64,000 nt of DNA from contig NC_087063.1 in assembly GCF_963678635.1 (NCBI RefSeq), positions 30,020,599-30,084,598 on the forward strand. The letters are read 5' to 3'. The notes under the pieces are model-generated. The model searched no databases, was not told the origin of the DNA, and was given only the letters and a program-made list of their open reading frames with translations. Source of the DNA: Symsagittifera roscoffensis (taxonomy: Eukaryota; Xenacoelomorpha; Acoela; Convolutidae). The first letter of the stretch is position 1, and every line of letters starts with the position of its first letter. The position numbers were made by a program, and so were the translations under genes. This document shows positions 32,597-42,959 of this stretch, in pieces.

Positions 32597-32820
32597 AGAA
32601 GAATTGCTCAAATGATGGCTTTTGCGTTGGTAAATTAGGCTGTCTTGCTTGTCATATCTGTAAACCAGAGGATTGTCATAGTGATTGGGCTCAATTTATC
32701 GTATCTGAATCTGAAACAAAGCAAAAGGTAGACTGCCCACGAGGCTTAATCCTATCAGTCTCTCCTGTCTATCAATTTTGTCGTGTTCAGGAGCCAGTGG
32801 ATTACGATTTGAATGGTTGA
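32597..32820 (+). CDS. Possible terminal exon of a Cys-rich peritrophin-A-like protein
   Basis: A pyrimidine-rich TTTTTTTGCATACTAG could be an acceptor. The frame then reads KNCSNDGFCVGKLGCLACHI, CKPEDCHSDWAQF and VDCPRGLILSVSPVYQFC, and stops at TGA. Cys spacing with CPRGL..S....QFC..P recalls the second half of a chitin-binding peritrophin-A (CBM14) domain, a secreted module that binds chitin. Base composition is coding-like compared with the flanks. No ATG occurs in the frame, so earlier exons would be needed; none was found. It lies in the large intron on the same strand as the host gene. It could also be a stray duplicated exon. Upstream in the same frame is a hydrophobic stretch (YFAIFLVFAA) opening with TTG. 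Confidence 0.4.
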
Positions 32821-33542
32821 AGATTTCACAACTCTACATGAGGTAGATACGTCACGACGTGAAAGTTTTTTCAGCTAAACCTAGCATGGTTACTGTGTTT
32901 AATTAAATTAGGTACTGACAGTGATCAGCTAAGACCACTTGCAATTTTTAATGTCGTGCGTTCTTGGCATTCATTTACCTTAAACATACTATCTGAATTT
33001 GTTTATTTTGTCTGTGTCTTGAGTTTTACTTTAAGTGTCGCGATTGCTTTATCCCAATAGCTTTTACTTTAGGTTCCGTGCCTCCAAGAAGTTATAAGGA
33101 ATGATTTTTGGAAGTAGTTTGGTTTTAATTTTTATTTACCTGTATTAAACGAGTCTGGCCTGGAGTATAAATCTAACCTTGTGTTTTGTCACTACAATTA
33201 CTTGCAACTTATGTGGCGCATAAACGAAAGGTTGACCACTTCGAGCCTAAACAAAAATAATCAACAGCACTGATTTTGCGGGTAATATTCTTCAAAGATC
33301 GGAGCTTCCTGTAAATTTAATGGGAAATGTTCTCTTAAAAAAGAAACTTAGTTTTGTTTTGCTTGCATTGTCAACTGTTCCCTTAGGTTTATGACAACAA
33401 GCCTTTCCTAGAAACTATTTTATGAACCATGCGGCCCGAATATGAAAAAAACAAGCTTGAATTTTGGCCAGTTCCTATTCCGTTCACGGGTGCTAGATTT
33501 GGGTTGGGCTTTGTGATGCTCACAATTTTATTACATCAGTTC
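32821..33542. other. Intron, no gene seen
   Basis: Downstream of the possible Cys-rich exon. No AATAAA was seen close to that stop codon. Otherwise featureless A+T-rich sequence. Confidence 0.5.
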
Positions 33543-33563
33543 GGGGGGGGGGGGGGGGGGGGG
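33543..33563 (+). repeat. Poly-G tract
   Basis: Twenty-one consecutive G residues followed by AGGAGG, about 440 bp beyond the 3' end of the sulfotransferase gene. Confidence 0.9.
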
Positions 33564-34005
33564 AGGAGGTTTGGTCATTATTCAGAGGTGTGGGGTTGCG
33601 TAGAATAGAGTTTTAACGTTATTTTTGATGACATAAGAACGCTCGTAGGTGATCAATTTTCATTCGCCTGAAAAGGCATTTTCTTAGTCTCGAGAAGAAC
33701 CCATCTGATATTTTTTTGTAATTCGACTAGGGGTGTGGATCTGACAGAGGAGTGGATTACTCTTTCGCTCACATTGTCCTCTTACAATTGTTTTTAGCTT
33801 TATCTAGGCTATTAATAACAAATTCTCTAAGCTTAACTTCTTCTTCTAGGACTCAAGAAAAGAACAGAAGACAATTTTTAGAGAGAAAAATGGCGATTGC
33901 CGATATTTTTAACCACAATATTGTGTTCGAATGTTTTTTTTCTGGCTACTTGCACAGCAACGGGTTACTCTTGTTTCTCTTTTAAGAAGTTGAAGCAAAA
34001 CATGA

Positions 34006-34011
34006 TTTATT
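34006..34011 (-). promoter_or_regulatory. Poly(A) signal of the sulfotransferase gene
   Basis: On the minus strand AATAAA overlaps the stop codon: the last codons read GAA TAA with A following. If used, the 3' UTR is only some 15-30 nt long. Confidence 0.55.
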
Positions 34012-34909
34012 CCCCAACTAGATCAAACAGTGCCTGTGGGTATTTCTTTTTGTTCGCTTCAATCCACTGGTCAAATTTCTGGCATTGCTCCTTAGAGAAA
34101 TGATTTATCCAGTCGCCCGAAACGCCTTTACGTACAAAGTTGTCAATGCCGGGACATAATGTTGTCTTCTTCATTGTCTCTACATTTGTCTCTTGTTTAA
34201 CCTGTGCTATGATTTTATCAGTGACTTCGATTTCTATGAATTTAGCAAGTCTGCGCACGTTTGTTTCAAAATCGTCTAACAATTTTTCGTAAGTTATAAC
34301 CAGTGTTCGATTGGGGTTTGTGTTACAAAAGTCTAACCACTCGGCATTGTATTGACACCAATCGCCATTCATAACACAGCCTTCAAGAAACATGTCGAAA
34401 TAAGTATCGAAATCGAACTTGAAATTGAGAGTGGAATCCCCCTTGTGGAAGTTGAAAAGACTTACTAAAATGTCCCTGGGGTTACGTAACACAAATAAAA
34501 CTTTGCTTCTCTTGTGAACAGATTTTGGCGCAATGGAAAGAGGAACATGAGTTTTGATGAATCTAGGTACATCTTGTTTGATTGCTATTTCGTACCCCGA
34601 ATAATTCAGATTACAAGAGTGATAGTAGTCGAAATTAAGATCCAGATGCGGAAATTTTGCAAATAAGTTGAAGTTTTCAGTTGAAATTGCATCGGAGCCA
34701 TGTTTTAGGCCAGAAATAATGCGTTGCGTGAAAGTAGTGCCGCTTCGGGGGTATGTTGCAAGTAAGAGGTCACGAGAGTCAAGAGGAAAATCAGGAATTT
34801 TCTGCATGTATTCTCGGCCATAGAATGGGTACATGAGAAACCCATTTGCAAGATATTCACCATCAATTTTATCAAAACGGTGCGTGCTTTCTGTAACTTG
34901 AACGGCCAT
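34007..34909 (-). CDS. Cytosolic-type sulfotransferase, intronless
   Basis: Complete 300-residue frame from ATG to TAA, the usual length for soluble sulfotransferases. These enzymes move sulfate from PAPS to hydroxyl or amine groups of small molecules. The PAPS 5'-phosphosulfate loop is TYPRSGTTF (52-60). The catalytic His is H121 in FIKTHVPLS. The 3'-phosphate site is RNPRD (142-146) with S150. The C-terminal PAPS motif RKGVSGDW is at 260-267, followed by NHFSKEQCQKFDQW. No signal peptide or membrane anchor is seen, so it should be cytosolic; the substrate cannot be told. It lies antisense inside a 15.3-kb intron of the F5/8C-like gene and has no intron itself, so it may be a retrocopy or a member of a family that lost introns. 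No breaks were seen. Confidence 0.97.
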   Translation of the reverse strand: MAVQVTESTHRFDKIDGEYLANGFLMYPFYGREYMQKIPDFPLDSRDLLLATYPRSGTTFTQRIISGLKHGSDAISTENFNLFAKFPHLDLNFDYYHSCNLNYSGYEIAIKQDVPRFIKTHVPLSIAPKSVHKRSKVLFVLRNPRDILVSLFNFHKGDSTLNFKFDFDTYFDMFLEGCVMNGDWCQYNAEWLDFCNTNPNRTLVITYEKLLDDFETNVRRLAKFIEIEVTDKIIAQVKQETNVETMKKTTLCPGIDNFVRKGVSGDWINHFSKEQCQKFDQWIEANKKKYPQALFDLVGE

Positions 34910-35299
34910 TGCTTATTGTAAATTCAAATTGTTATCTTGGTTACATATTTGAGAAATTTCTTATCAATGAATAAAGTACAGCTTCAACACAGCTTCAAAC
35001 AGCTTTATTAAACACTATTCAAAACGCAGTTTTTTGCATTGTTGATCTCATGCCAACAAAGCGCTTTGAAGTCACAAGTTGACGCCTCTATTTTGAAAGA
35101 AAAAATACTTTAAACTAATAAGCGAGCTATGAACTCATGTCAACAAAATGTAGTAAAAGCGTGTTTTGCACTCGGAATGGTTTATATTTCTCCTTATTTT
35201 TTCCTGTGTTCTGATGTTTTCCCTTGTGTTGACAATTTAACAACAAAACTGCATGATTTCTTTTTGCAAAATAGTCTATGAACCTGTAGCGTGCCGAGA
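34910..35299. other. 5' flank of the sulfotransferase gene
   Basis: Upstream region of the minus-strand gene. No clear TATA box was recognised. It ends at a poly-G tract. Confidence 0.45.
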
Positions 35300-35316
35300 G
35301 GGGGGGGGGGGGGGGG
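35300..35316 (+). repeat. Poly-G tract
   Basis: Seventeen consecutive G residues about 390 bp upstream of the sulfotransferase start codon (C-rich on the gene's coding strand). Confidence 0.9.
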
Positions 35317-35909
35317 TTTGCGACATATTTTAGTTCCAAGGTCAATATTTAGCTAGCTAGGGGGTTTATTTTCAATGCTAAAGACGCACCGATACCATCT
35401 TTATTTTGCAATGGCAACCTCTCCGGCGTCATAACAAGACCGCTGCAAATGTATATTTTGTTGCAGGAAGTTTCAAGCACTATAGTATTTTTTCTTGGTC
35501 ATAAAACGGTTTAGTGGCAAAAACTGGCTGAAACAAAATTCACGGTCCTTGGTTATCAATAACAAAAACATGACACTACAACAACTAAAGCTCAGGGGTA
35601 CAGCAGAAAGAAATGTTCAGTCTTTTTGAAGCCGCGTGAAGTGCAAAGTGTTTATACTTTGGTATGTTTTCTTTTATTTCGAAAAGCTACAGTATGGAAT
35701 ATTATGACCAGCCGTTGCTCGAGCTTCATAAATTTTCTGAGTGAAATTAAATCTACTGAAGCGATTGTGTCTAGACATCGAAACTATAATGAAATTTTTC
35801 ATTAATAAAAAGAGATAAGTCAGTTTCCTTTTTTTTAACGAAAAATTTAATTTGTTCGGTTTAATTGTTCTGGGTGAACTGTTCTTCAAAGCAATTTCTC
35901 TTGTTTACA

Positions 35910-36441
35910 CAAGCAAAGCTTGTATTACTGTATTAACTCTCTTTTTTCCAACCTAAGTCGCAAATATTGTTGCGACGCAAATATTGTTGCGACAAAATGT
36001 GTTCATTTTGAAAGTGTTCTTTTTGATCAATAACCAGCTATGAAGTACAGCCATTGATATTAACACAGACTATTATATTTTAAATAGCATTATATTTTCA
36101 AGGTATCATGGATCTGTAGCGTAGAGGTAAAGAAGGAGACCCGCAATAAAACAAGAGGGTTCGAACCTGGGAAGGGTCGGATGTTTTTAATGAACTTTTT
36201 CGTATACTAGTTAAAATGGGTCTGCTCTATAAATTGAAACCGGTTAGTTGGTAAGTTTTTTTTCGAATTGACTGGTACTACTAGTGCGTCATAATTGGTC
36301 ACTTAGTAATTATGTAGACTCATATGCGTGTGTCATTTAAGAAACTTTGTAGACTCAAAGTTTTACTTATTCAGTTTTTCCGAGTAGAGTTATCGGTCAT
36401 ATTTTTGCTTGTGTATGCGAAGTGCAACTTCGCCTCTGTGC
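35910..36441 (+). mobile_element. R2 tRNA-bearing repeat, copy 3
   Basis: 5' block (AAAGCTTGTATTACTG, AAGTCGCAAATATTG) and 3' end AACTTCGCCTCTGTG match R2. The core at 36109-36182 is a different tRNA-like sequence: A box TAGCGTAGAGGTA and strong B box GGTTCGAACCT. So the same repeat frame carries another tRNA-like core than copies 2 and 4. Confidence 0.7.
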
Positions 36442-37555
36442 AAAAGAATGTTGTTACCTTCTGTGTGTGCAATTCTATTTTTCCGTTGACTTTGTTGCTA
36501 AGTTTTTTTAACAAATTCTGAATTTTCCTCAAAAAATGTTGCTCCTATTGTGATTCGGTCGGCTCAATTTCTGAAAATAATTTTTTTCTTGAGTCCACCG
36601 GAAATTTCGTGTATCAGGGTCTTGTGTAATTTCTCCTAATATAATTAAGATGATTTTAATTGTTTAAGAAATTTTTACACATTTTTTGACAAAAAGTGTT
36701 TGATTTTTTTTGTAAATACAAGCGTTATCAAATCGGAATATAGATTTATTTTTTCAAGTTAACAATTAGTATTACAAAATCACTTGAAACATTCGTGATT
36801 ATCAGTTGGCATAAATGTTCTGATGGAATGTCTGGCCTTCAGATATTTTGGAGCTTTTCTGCATTTAAATCGCCTCTCTATTTTTTTGTTGGTTTATGGC
36901 TCAAAGTTTTTGTTTTTATTTTGGATCAACAGTCGTTCACCTAAAATTGTCTGCGTTGTTATCACTTGATATTTTGATAACTTTTATTTTTATCACGGGG
37001 AATTGTGTTTATCTGCGACTTCATTCAAATGAAACCGTATTCGAGATAAACATTTAAAAAAAAAATTAATTTTGGCTAGCTGCATTACTATTTTTGTGCT
37101 TTATCACAATTGATATGGAGCTCCGCTTCGCTTCTGTGTTTTGGTAGGAGCGTTTTTGGGCGTCATACACAGCAAACGACGACTATTGTTTCATTTTGAG
37201 CGTTAAAGAAGAAAGATAATGTTGACTCATTAAGGTCGAGTTTTTTTGAAGGAAGTTTCTGAGTTACATGCTCAAAATTATTTTTGTTGTAGTTTTGATT
37301 TTTGTCAAATAAAATTCTAATTATGCTCTTCAATTTTAAAAATAGAAAGCGCAAATAACGTGACTCTCAGTTTCAAAACGGACTATGAGTTTCTAGTGGA
37401 ACGCAAACTTTGAGGTGATCCAGCTTTTTCAGATTGACATAATTTTTATATTGTTATTTTGCGTATTTGTGAAGTTTGCTGTTCAAATGATTTCCTGAAT
37501 AGTAGGACAGACTGCTCTCTGCAAGAACAGATTTGTAAACTGTTTTATAGTAATT
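36442..37555. other. Intron, no gene seen
   Basis: A+T-rich sequence. A shared R1/R2 tail fragment (GCTCCGCTTCGCTTCTGTGT) stands near 37119-37138 without a recognisable body. Confidence 0.5.
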
Positions 37556-37900
37556 AAAAGTTGATAAACGTAGTGAAGACTCTTATACATGTAGTGATGA
37601 TTTTTTCCCCAAAAACTCAAGGTTTATTCTGGCTCAAGTTTGATTTTTCGCAGTTTGACTTCTTTTTCGAATTCTTGGTTTATTTGTAAGTTCATTGCAG
37701 TTTTTTGTGCTAAACTGAAGGAAAACTCCACTATCGAGCAGCAAAAGTGTGAAGTTCACGAAAAAAATCATTGACGTCTAATTTTCAAAAATGGACAAAT
37801 TCCCAGCAGATTAGAGAATTTTTTTTGATCCAGTTCTCTCTATCTAGAATAATTTTGAGTAAAAATTGCCAGTCGTAAACAATTTTCAAAGAAATCTTTT
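37556..37900 (+). mobile_element. R1 repeat, copy d
   Basis: Head AACGTAGTGAAGACTCTTAT and body CTCCACTATCGAGCAGCAAA match R1. The 5' arm of the stem-loop is degraded. An R4 motif follows at 37915-37995. Confidence 0.7.
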
Positions 37901-37914
37901 GTGAGATTTGTTTT

Positions 37915-37995
37915 GCCTTTGCGGTAAGCAAGGGTAGTACAACATGGTACCAGACTTTCTTTTCCCCTAAACAACTTTGTCCACAGAATTCGCAC
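37915..37995 (+). repeat. R4 short dispersed repeat, copy 4
   Basis: TTGCGGTAAGCAAGGGTAGT, then GGTACCAGACTTTC and CACAGAATTC, matches the other R4 copies. Confidence 0.55.
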
Positions 37996-38332
37996 GTGAA
38001 TTCGTTCGTATTTTTCTGTAGAGGTAAATTTGCAGATTAGTCCGAATTAGGTTAGGTATGCGCCTTGTGTGATTGTTATGAATTCCTTTAATAGTATATG
38101 TGTCAAAATTTTTGGTTTTTTAGGCACTTGAGTGTCGGCTTTAATTCCGTCGGCTCATTTTCCTAATAGTTTTTTTTTCAATTACTTTTTTTTTGGTTTT
38201 CAAAGAGTAGTGTAAGTCTCACAAAATGTTTCGGACAAATCCAAATCATCTTCCCAAATCCTTTCTAAAAAATTAAAATTTTTGAAAGTGGAAAAAAAAT
38301 TTAAAATGTTCGATTTTTTTTTGAAGTTTTTT

Positions 38333-40920
38333 CAAAAAAAAATTAGAATTTTTTCAACGTTTTTGTTTTCAAATTGCGAAAAGTTTTTAGTTTTAACCTT
38401 TCATGCTTTTGTTTGTTTAATCAGCTTTTTTACCATATTTTTTTCTGGTGTAGGTTTCGCAATTTTTTGTTTACTTTTCTGTTAAGTTTTCTTCAACAAT
38501 TGAAAATTGTCTCATTACTTTTTAGCCCATTTTGTTTTAAAAATTAGCTGTTTCAATTAAAAATGGAAACCAAGCAAGGCTGAATTGCCAGCAAATCGGA
38601 TTCAATTAAATTCAAAAATTCTGTTAATTTCAAATAAAATTGCTAGTCAATTTCATCGTTTTGCAAAGTCAATTTGAGTTGCCGCTTGCTTATTTTTGTT
38701 CCTCCAGTTTTGCCAAGTTTCATGTGCTAGGATGGTAGAAATGGGACCAAGAAAGCTTGAAGGGATATCAAATCAGAAATTTTTAAAATCAAAAATTTAG
38801 ATAGTTTTTTTTCAGAATCGCTAGACGAATTTATCATTTTTCCTTTTTTTTTGTTCGCCAATTAAAAATTGTAATTTTTTCTCACGTTTAAATAATTTTG
38901 ATCTGTTTTTGAGCTACATCTTTTTTATAATAGTTCAATGGCTGATTTTTTGATCTCTTGGTAAACCATTTTTTCACTTAACTTGTTGCTCTTCTCTGAT
39001 AGGTTTTTTTTCGGAAATTTATCTTTTTTGTTCGCTAATATAAAAATTGTATGGTTTTTTTTCTCACTTTTAAATAATTTTGAAATGTTTTTGGGCTCAA
39101 TCTTTTTGGAAAATAGTTCAATGTCTGATGTTTTTCTTTGAAATTTGGTTTTTTGTATGATTTTTTTGCTAAACCGTTTTTTCAGTAAACTTGTTGGTCT
39201 TCTCTGATCTTTTTTTGTGAAAGTTTTCTTTTTTGTTCGCAAATTAAAAAAAATTATATGATTTTTTTCTCACGTTAAGTTAATTTCGATCTGTTTTTGG
39301 GCTATCTCTTTAGTTCAATGGCTGGTGTTTTTTTTCGAAAAATTGTATTTTTGTTTGGTTTTTATTAATAAACTTATTCCGTTTTTTTTTTTCAGTAAAC
39401 CGTTTTTTTAGTAAATTTATTGGTCTTCTCTGATTTTTTTTAGAAATGAAAATTGGCGTTTGTTTCCACTTCATAACTGTTCAAAGTCCTTCGATTTTTC
39501 TTAAACAAAGTTTAGTTCTTGTTTTTTTTTTGCTCCAATAGTTTTTTTATATACTTTTTGTTGAACTCATAAAAAATAAGTTTTTATTTTTTGAATTGTT
39601 TTGGAATTGATTTTCGAAAGTTTTCAAAAAAAAATTAGAATTTTTTCAACGTTTTTGTTTTCAAATTGCGAAAAGTTTTTAGTTTCAACCTTTCATGCTT
39701 TTGTTTGTTTAATCAGCTTTTTTACCATATTTTTTTCTGGTGTAGGTTTCGCAATTTTTTGTTTACTTTTCTGTTAAGTTTTCTTCAACAATTGAAAATT
39801 GTCTCATTACTTTTTAGCCCATTTTGTTTTAAAAATTAGCTGTTTCAATTAAAAATGGAAACCAAGCAAGGCTGAATTGCCAGCAAATCGGATTCAATTA
39901 AATTCAAAAATTCTGTTAATTTCAAATAAAATTGCTAGTCAATTTCATCGTTTTGCAAAGTCAATTTGAGTTGCCGCTTGCTTATTTTTGTTCCTCCAGT
40001 TTTGCCAAGTTTCATGTGATAGGATGGTAGAAATGGGACCAAGAAAGCTTGAAGGGATATCAAATCAGAAATTTTTAAAATCAAAAATTTAGATAGTTTT
40101 TTTTCAGAATCGCTAGACGAATTTATCATTTTTCCTTTTTTTTTGTTCGCCAATTAAAAATTGTAATTTTTTCTCACGTTTAAATAATTTTGATCTGTTT
40201 TTGAGCTACATCTTTTTTATAATACTTCAATGGCTGATTTTTTGATCTCTTGGTAAACCATTTTTTCACTTAACTTGTTGCTCTTCTCTGATAGGTTTTT
40301 TTTCGGAAATTTATCTTTTTTGTTCGCTAATATAAAAATTTTATGGTTTTTTTTCTCACTTTTAAATAATTTTGAAATGTTTTTGGGCTCCATCTTTTTG
40401 GAAAATAGTTCAATGTCTGATGTTTTTCTTTGAAATTTGGTTTTTTGTATGATTTTTTTGCTAAACCGTTTTTTCAGTAAACTTGTTGGTCTTCTCTGAT
40501 CTTTTTTTGTGAAAGTTTTCTTTTTTGTTCGCTAATTAAAAAAAATTATATGATTTTTTTCTCACGTTAAGTTAATTTCGATCTGTTTTTGGGCTATCTC
40601 TTTAGTTCAATGGCTGGTGTTTTTATTCGAAAAATTGTATTTTTGTTTGGTTTTTATTAATAAACTTATTCCGTTTTTTTTTTTTCAGTAAACCGTTTTT
40701 TTAGTAAACTTATTGGTCTTCTCTGATTTTTTTTAGAAATGAAAATTGGCGTTTGTTTCTACTTCATAACTGTTCAAAGTCCTTCGATTTTTCTTAAACA
40801 AAGTTTAGTTCTTGTTTTTTTTTTTGCTCCAATAGTTTTTTTTTATATACTTTTTGTTGAACTCATAAAAAATAAGTTTTTATTTTTTGAATTGTTTTGG
40901 AATTGATTTTCGAAAGTTTT
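38333..40920 (+). repeat. Tandem duplication of a ~1.29-kb unit
   Basis: 38333-39624 and 39625-40920 are near-identical; a landmark such as CAACGTTTTTGTTTTCAAAT recurs 1,292 bp later. Differences are a few substitutions and poly-T length changes. Each unit contains three diverged ~180-200-bp sub-repeats starting TTTTTTGTTCGC.AAT and containing GTTCAATG.CTG and TTCTCTGAT (about 38848, 39025 and 39232 in unit 1). A frame of 105 codons on the minus strand is low complexity (Lys/Phe/Ser-rich) and not called. Confidence 0.95.
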
Positions 40921-41189
40921 GCGAAACTTTGCATTGTCATTTGTGTTTTTTAAGAATGGTTTTAAGTTTTTTCCGATCATTTTTGTTGTTTTTTTAACTA
41001 ATTTGTCTAGGCTTCTGAAAAATTGAATATTGTTGTTGGGTTTTTATGTCTTTCATTTACTAATTTAAAAAGTTACCAGAGTTAGTGGTTTTTGGTTCTT
41101 TCGTCAATGCAGTTTACCAATGCAGTTTACCCATGGTTTGATGGCTTGTTCTCGGAATACTTCGATGCATTGCAGGCAGGCTCCAAAAG

Positions 41190-41540
41190 TATGTTGGAAG
41201 TAGGCTTATTTGTTGCTTATTGTTCCGACGTTCGATACGAAAGTAACGGAATATTTGTGCTCGGGGTGGTTTTTTTTTCTTCAGACAAATTTTGACTTTT
41301 TATCTAGCCATTTTTGACGGAATTTTTTTTATATCATTCAAAAAGTATTGTTCTCCTCAGCTCAAATTTGAAAAGATATTTCACCTGTGATAATTTTTCG
41401 TAAAGTTGAGGGGTTTTAAGATTGCCATTTTGGCCAATTTGGGACAATTAACGCGCGATATATTTCGCGCTATTAACGCGTAAGCGGAGAGTTAATCCGT
41501 ATTAAAATTGTTCCAAATTTGTTGAAAGAAACTTATTTGC
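41190..41540 (+). mobile_element. End fragment of the 25-kb-type foldback element
   Basis: Matches the inverted ends of the element at 25005-26045 in order: GCTTATTGTTCCGAC, AACGGAATATTTGTGCT, AATTTTGACTTTTTATCTAG and ACGCGTAAGCGGAGAGTTAA. No second inverted arm is seen, so the copy is one-sided or truncated. Confidence 0.65.
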
Positions 41541-41640
41541 CATAATTGATTTGTTACAAGGAGCTAAATCTATCTTTTTGTACTTTAAATTGTGTGTGGG
41601 GGATGATTTTCATAAAAAATTTCAAATTTAAATTTTTTTT

Positions 41641-42142
41641 TTTTTCATTTATTTTTTGTAATGTTATTACTGCTCCATAAAACCTTAAAAGGCAGTCAGA
41701 ACATTCAGGGCTTCGCCCTGATACGAGCTGTCTTGCATCTTTTTAAAAACTGTTTTAGCAAAAATTTTGTTATGTAATTTTTTGATAATTTTTTCTTGAC
41801 TTACAATTTTTTTATCGCAAGTGGTGCGAAGCTGTGCTTCGCATCACTTGCAATGCATAAATTATAAATCAAGAAAAAAAATATCAGAAACTCAGATAAC
41901 AAAGCTCTGCTTCGCATCTTAGTCGAAATCTTTTTTTTTTCGGTTACCTTGTTCTGATATACTTTCACACTGTTCTTAAGGTATGTTCGTTTTTTCAACG
42001 CCGTTGGCTATGGTTTGTTTTATATTCCGCAGATTTTTGTCCCATTAAATTTTACTAAAAAAACACTGTTGTCACCAGAAATCAAAAATCTAGTCTGTAA
42101 CCTATCTTACTCTGTAGAACTGAATTCAGAAGAAAATGAAGA
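41641..42142. other. Intron, no gene seen
   Basis: A+T-rich sequence. At 41818-41852 an R1/R2-type tail forms a 16-bp stem with one mismatch (GCAAGTGGTGCGAAGC against GCTTCGCATCACTTGC). Confidence 0.5.
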
Positions 42143-42226
42143 AAAGTTCTAATCTGTGAAATTTGTTGAGTACAATGAGAGGGCTATATCTCATAGTACT
42201 CAACAAATTTCACAGATTAGAACTTT
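42143..42226. ncRNA. Near-perfect long hairpin, microRNA-precursor-like
   Basis: A 31-bp perfect inverted repeat (42143-42173 with 42196-42226; arm core CTAATCTGTGAAATTTGTTG), then one A-A mismatch, 6 more pairs (ATGAGA/TCTCAT) and an 8-nt loop. The stem continues imperfectly outwards (GAATTCAG / CAGAATTC) for about 20 bp on each side. Size and shape would suit a miRNA or siRNA precursor, but perfect pairing is also what a very young inverted duplication shows. It lies about 590 bp before the exon at 42814, within the intron. Which class it belongs to is undecided. Confidence 0.5.
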
Positions 42227-42813
42227 AACCGTTTCAGAATTCCTGACCTTTTTTTCCAGAAAAATTAAAATCATAAATTTATTTTAAGTTTTTGAGTGTC
42301 ATTGGGAAGTTAATGTCATAAATTGTTTTGAGTTTTGAAAAGCAAAAGTGTAAATTTTCTAAGCGTTAAATTGCCGTCTTTTTTTTGAAATCTTTCAATT
42401 AAGTTCTTCTTATTATTTTCTTAGCAAATAATTTCAAAGGTATTCTACGCCTCTTTTGTTGCATATCATAATTGTCACATATGTTTTGTAAGTTGTAAAT
42501 GTTAAAGAAGAAGTGAACTGCGTTTTTTTTAGTTTCAATTGTTTTACTTGAAAGTTTTTAATGCTCATTTTCCAATTCAGTGATTTTAGTTTTGAAATTC
42601 GTTTTTTTATTTAACAAATGAAGCTCACCGATTACATTAATAGGAATTAAACAAATGATTTCTGAATTGCAGCGGAAAAAATTGTTTCCGCCAATGATTT
42701 ATCTGGTTGTTCTCTGGAAAGGAAATGCAGTTTGCTCTTCAATTTTAAAATTTAACTCCTTAAAAAAGACGCAGATTTTTTCGCCAAATACTGATTGTCT
42801 GTTTTTGTTGCAG

Positions 42814-42959
42814 ACCCTGAGGCATTCACTGTAATTCCATTGGAGACCCTGGACAGCAGCATAATCCGGGAGAAAGAAAAACGTCTAAAGTATGCCATGG
42901 TACCCAAAAGGAAGAAGGATGGGAGCTACGTGTTAGACCTGGAGACCAATATTCGCAGT
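42814..42959 (+). CDS. F5/8C-like domain protein, second recognised exon
   Basis: Acceptor TGTTTTTGTTGCAG, donor AGT/GTAAGG; phase 1 in, phase 0 out, 48 full codons. It encodes DPEAFTVIPLETLDSSII, REKEKRLKYAMVPKRKKDGS and YVLDLETNIRS, the middle of the domain begun at 27285. The region is polar and basic as in the loops of these domains. The coding-like composition against a T-rich intron supports it, as does the phase match on both sides. Confidence 0.8.

Noticed and set aside
33752-33985. Frame that could be read as a TMEM26-like membrane segment (…LLQLFLALSRLL…IADIF…)
   Set aside because: It opens with GTG, needs a weak acceptor, has intron-like composition and lacks the GRWLLP-type core expected of TMEM26.
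38925-40153. Lys/Phe-rich minus-strand frames
   Set aside because: Low-complexity frames in the duplicated A+T-rich unit; no conservation pattern between the sub-repeats.
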